Assembly (NCBI GenBank): GCA_025464695.1
Contig: JAODNQ010000293.1
Coordinates: forward strand, 1-15,389
Direction: 5' to 3'
DNA: 15,389 nt
From: Frankiales bacterium
Lineage (GTDB): Bacteria; Actinomycetota; Actinomycetes; Mycobacteriales; SCTD01
A model generated the notes under the pieces. The model was not told the origin of the DNA. It worked only from the letters and a program-made list of their open reading frames with translations, and made no database searches. The position numbers and the translations under genes are program-made. How positions within the stretch are numbered: the first letter of the stretch is position 1; each line of letters begins with the position of its first letter. Below are positions 13,624 to 15,389 of the stretch, piece by piece.

Positions 13624-14364
13624 CTAGGCCTGCACCTCCTCCTCCTCCGCGGCCTCGCGCTGGACCGGGTCGACGTGCTCGGACTCCCCCTCGGCCTCCT
13701 CCTCGACGGCCTCCTCGCGCTGCACGACGGCCCCCTGGCCGCCGTCCGCGGCCTCCCGCTGCACGGGTGCGGCCGACGTCGTCGGAGCGGGTGAGGAGAC
13801 CAGGCGCTCGGCGTTCGCGGCCGCCTCCTGCTCGAACCTGTCCGACGGGTCGCTGACCTGGACGCCGTCCCCCGTCGGTGTCCCGTCGACCGGTCCGGAC
13901 CGCTGCTGCACGACGTGGGTCAGCTCGTGCGCGAGCGTGGTGAGCCCGGCGGTCGAGGAGGGGTCGTAGGCGTCGCGCTGGAAGACGACGTCGCTGCCGA
14001 CCGTGTAGGCGTGCGCGCCGACCGACTGCGCCGACGCGTGCGCGGTGTCGTCGGTGTGGACGCGCACGGACCCGAAGTCCTCGCCGAACCGCTGCTCCAT
14101 GTCCTGCCGGACCGGGGCCTCGAGCGCCTGCCCGCCGCTGCCGACGACGCCGAGCACCGGCGACTCCGCCTGCTCGGCGAGCCCCCGGGAGCCCGCGTTC
14201 CCGACGGCCCGCTGCAGCGCGAGCATGCCCCGCGGCCCGAGCACGTCGGGTCGTCCGGCCGCTGCTGCCGCGAGCAGGGGGGCGTCGGCCCGCTCGGTCC
14301 GGTCGGCGCGGGCGGCGTCGGAGCCGCCGGTCTCGTGGTCGTGGTCGTGGTCGTGGCTGCGCAT
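13624..14364 (-). CDS. Stand-alone DUF4157 (eCIS-associated metalloprotease-type) protein
   Basis: This 246-residue protein (from the ATG at 14362-14364) opens MRSHDHDHDHETG, continues with a disordered stretch and a GMLALQRAVGN motif (46-56), then the DUF4157 domain at about 80-190: VRQDMEQRFGEDFGSVRVHTDD, AHAYTVGSDVVFQ and LAHELTHVVQQRSG, with HELTH at 146-150 as the HExxH zinc-protease motif. SDPSDRFEQEAAANAERLV closes the domain. The last 45 residues are strongly acidic with three V-Q-R-E motifs (near 201, 214 and 234). DUF4157 is one of the domains most associated with eCIS and often sits in front of toxin domains; here nothing follows, so it may be an adaptor, processing protease or minimal cargo (inference). 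The ATG is preferred over an upstream GTG at 14404-14406 because GGGAGAG lies four bases before it. Confidence 0.85.
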   Translation of the reverse strand: MRSHDHDHDHETGGSDAARADRTERADAPLLAAAAAGRPDVLGPRGMLALQRAVGNAGSRGLAEQAESPVLGVVGSGGQALEAPVRQDMEQRFGEDFGSVRVHTDDTAHASAQSVGAHAYTVGSDVVFQRDAYDPSSTAGLTTLAHELTHVVQQRSGPVDGTPTGDGVQVSDPSDRFEQEAAANAERLVSSPAPTTSAAPVQREAADGGQGAVVQREEAVEEEAEGESEHVDPVQREAAEEEEVQA

Positions 14365-14368
14365 GGTG

Positions 14369-14375
14369 CTCTCCC
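14369..14375 (-). promoter_or_regulatory. Ribosome binding site deciding the DUF4157 start
   Basis: GGGAGAG lies four bases before the ATG at 14362-14364. The upstream in-frame GTG at 14404-14406 has no comparable purine-rich site, so the shorter protein is preferred. Confidence 0.55.
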
Positions 14376-14459
14376 GGTGGCCTCGGTCCTGCGCGGACGC
14401 TCGCACCGCGAGGACCGCTCCGACCAGCGCGCGCCGCCGTCCGTCCGCGCAGCTGCACC

Positions 14460-14473
14460 TGCCCGTGCGGGCA
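14460..14473. terminator. Short GC hairpin after the ATPase gene
   Basis: TGCCC-GTGC-GGGCA forms a 5-bp stem with a 4-base loop, 20 bases beyond the ATPase stop. There is no T-run, so it would be at best a weak or non-canonical terminator of the sort common in high-GC actinobacteria. The rest of the 129-base gap (14365-14493) shows no gene or clear promoter. Confidence 0.3.
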
Positions 14474-14480
14474 CGCAGCA

Positions 14481-14500
14481 GGACCTCAGGACCTCAGGAC
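14481..14500. repeat. 8-bp tandem repeat across the ATPase stop codon
   Basis: GGACCTCA occurs twice in tandem followed by GGAC. The repeat overlaps the TGA at 14494-14496 and the last ATPase codons; loss or gain of a unit would shift only the last residues. Confidence 0.7.
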
Positions 14501-15389
14501 AGCAGCGCCCAGTACGGCCCGAACTCGCTCTCCAGGCAGAGCCGGCCCAGCTTGCGGTACTCCCGGTGGACCGCCCGGGCGAGGTGCGCGGTCGTGACCA
14601 CTCCGCGGTCGGCCGCGGCCAGGTAGGCGGCGCTGACGGCGGCGGAGCGGATCGCCCCGCCCGCCAGCTCGAAGGACCGGGCGCAGAACTCGAGGTCCAG
14701 CTCGCCGCGGGGGACGGCGGTGCCCAGGCAGGTGTCCCAGAGGGCGAGCCGCGCGACGGCGTCGGGCAGGGGGAAGTCGACGAGGACGTCGAGCCGCCGC
14801 AGGAACGCCTCGTCGATGTTCGCCCGCAGGTTGGTGGCGAGGATCGCCAGCCCGTCGAAGCTCTCCATGCGCTGCAGCAGGTACGCGCTCTCGACGTTGG
14901 CGTAGCGGTCGTGCGCGTCCTTCACCTCCGACCGCTTGCCGAACACCGCGTCGGCCTCGTCGAACAGCAGGACGCCGTTGACGCTCGCCGCGGCCGTGAA
15001 GATCCGCTCGAGGTTCTTCTCGGTCTCGCCGACGTACTTGTCGACGACGGTCGCGAGGTCCACCACGTACAGGTCCAGCCCGAGGTCGGCGGCGATGACC
15101 TCCGCGCTCATGGTCTTGCCCGTGCCCGAGTCGCCGGCGAACAGCGCCGCGACGCCGTAGCCGCGGCCCCCGCCGGGACGCATGTGCCAGTCGCCGAGCA
15201 CCTGCTCCCGGTGCCGCGCACGCACCGCGACCTCGCGCAGCGAGACCAGGGGCGCCGGCGCGAGGACGAGGTCGTCCCACCCGACGCCGGGGCGCACCCG
15301 CCGGGCGAGCCGCTGCAGCGCCGAGCCGTTCGCCGCCCGCGCGGCGGCCCGCACGTGCTCCGCCGTCACGCGCCGGTCGGTGGTGGCCC
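14494..15389 (-). CDS. eCIS AAA+ ATPase (Afp15-type), 5' end beyond window
   Basis: The frame is open to the right edge, so the N-terminus is missing; the GTG at 15367-15369 sits in the middle of a conserved helix (RRVTAEHVRAAAR) and is not taken as the start. Counting from that GTG: WDDLVLAPAPLVSLREV (31-47), Walker A GDSGTGKT (79-86), KYVGETEKNLERIF (111-124), Walker B LLFDEAD (134-140) followed by FGKRSEVKDAHDRYAN, sensor 1 ATN (178-180), and arginines in FLRRLD (189-194). The C-terminal lid with GGAIRSAAVSAAYLAA and HREYRKLGR completes the module. This is the AAA+ protein conserved in nearly all eCIS clusters; it is not a ClpV-like sheath disassembler, and its role in assembly is incompletely known. 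All motifs are intact. The DUF4157 gene follows after 129 bases. Confidence 0.93.
   Translation of the reverse strand, partial: ATTDRRVTAEHVRAAARAANGSALQRLARRVRPGVGWDDLVLAPAPLVSLREVAVRARHREQVLGDWHMRPGGGRGYGVAALFAGDSGTGKTMSAEVIAADLGLDLYVVDLATVVDKYVGETEKNLERIFTAAASVNGVLLFDEADAVFGKRSEVKDAHDRYANVESAYLLQRMESFDGLAILATNLRANIDEAFLRRLDVLVDFPLPDAVARLALWDTCLGTAVPRGELDLEFCARSFELAGGAIRSAAVSAAYLAAADRGVVTTAHLARAVHREYRKLGRLCLESEFGPYWALLS

Noticed and set aside
14365..14406. Upstream GTG start for the DUF4157 protein
   Set aside because: No purine-rich ribosome site precedes it, while the downstream ATG has GGGAGAG at suitable spacing.
749..15389. Prophage or type VI secretion interpretation
   Set aside because: No capsid, terminase, portal, integrase or lysis genes, and no TssJLM membrane complex or TssB/C pair; the AAA+ ATPase, DUF4157, DUF6760-like and zinc-ribbon genes point to eCIS.

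Overview
The window is a compact, one-direction gene cluster (all genes on the minus strand) for an extracellular contractile injection system (eCIS), a phage-tail-like particle. GC content is very high by eye, third codon positions are mostly G or C, many starts are GTG, and several accessory families (the DUF6760-like mini-protein, a proline/alanine-rich giant, a zinc-ribbon protein) are typical of actinobacterial clusters. The source is therefore most likely a high-GC actinobacterium; genus cannot be settled from this stretch.

In transcription order (right to left): a 5'-truncated AAA+ ATPase (runs off the right edge); a short DUF4157 protein with an intact HELTH metalloprotease-type motif; the tail sheath; the inner tube; a T4-type baseplate-hub-assembly-chaperone-like protein with a CxxC pair; a 52-residue DUF6760-like protein; a 1282-residue Pro/Ala/Ser-rich, apparently disordered protein with repeated V/L-Q-R motifs; a second tube-like protein; a LysM tail protein; a VgrG-like hub/spike; a PAAR spike tip; a gp25-like wedge protein; a baseplate J-like protein; a tail protein I-like protein; and a zinc-ribbon protein whose 3' part lies beyond the left edge.

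The parts fit one machine: sheath and tube form the contractile body; tube 2, the LysM protein, VgrG and PAAR form the tube end, hub and spike; gp25, J and protein I form the baseplate wedges; the ATPase belongs to the conserved eCIS set. From the sheath leftward most genes overlap or lie within about 20 bases, which suggests one or few transcripts; the larger gaps are before DUF4157 (129 bases), before the sheath (118 bases, holding a 22-bp perfect palindrome) and before the zinc-ribbon gene (130 bases). No tail fibre, cap protein, membrane-complex gene or recognisable toxin domain is seen in the window.

The most interesting points are the giant low-complexity protein, which sits where contractile phages encode their tape measure, and its sharing of V/L-Q-R motifs with the DUF4157 protein. 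There are no tRNA, rRNA, CRISPR or insertion-sequence signals.
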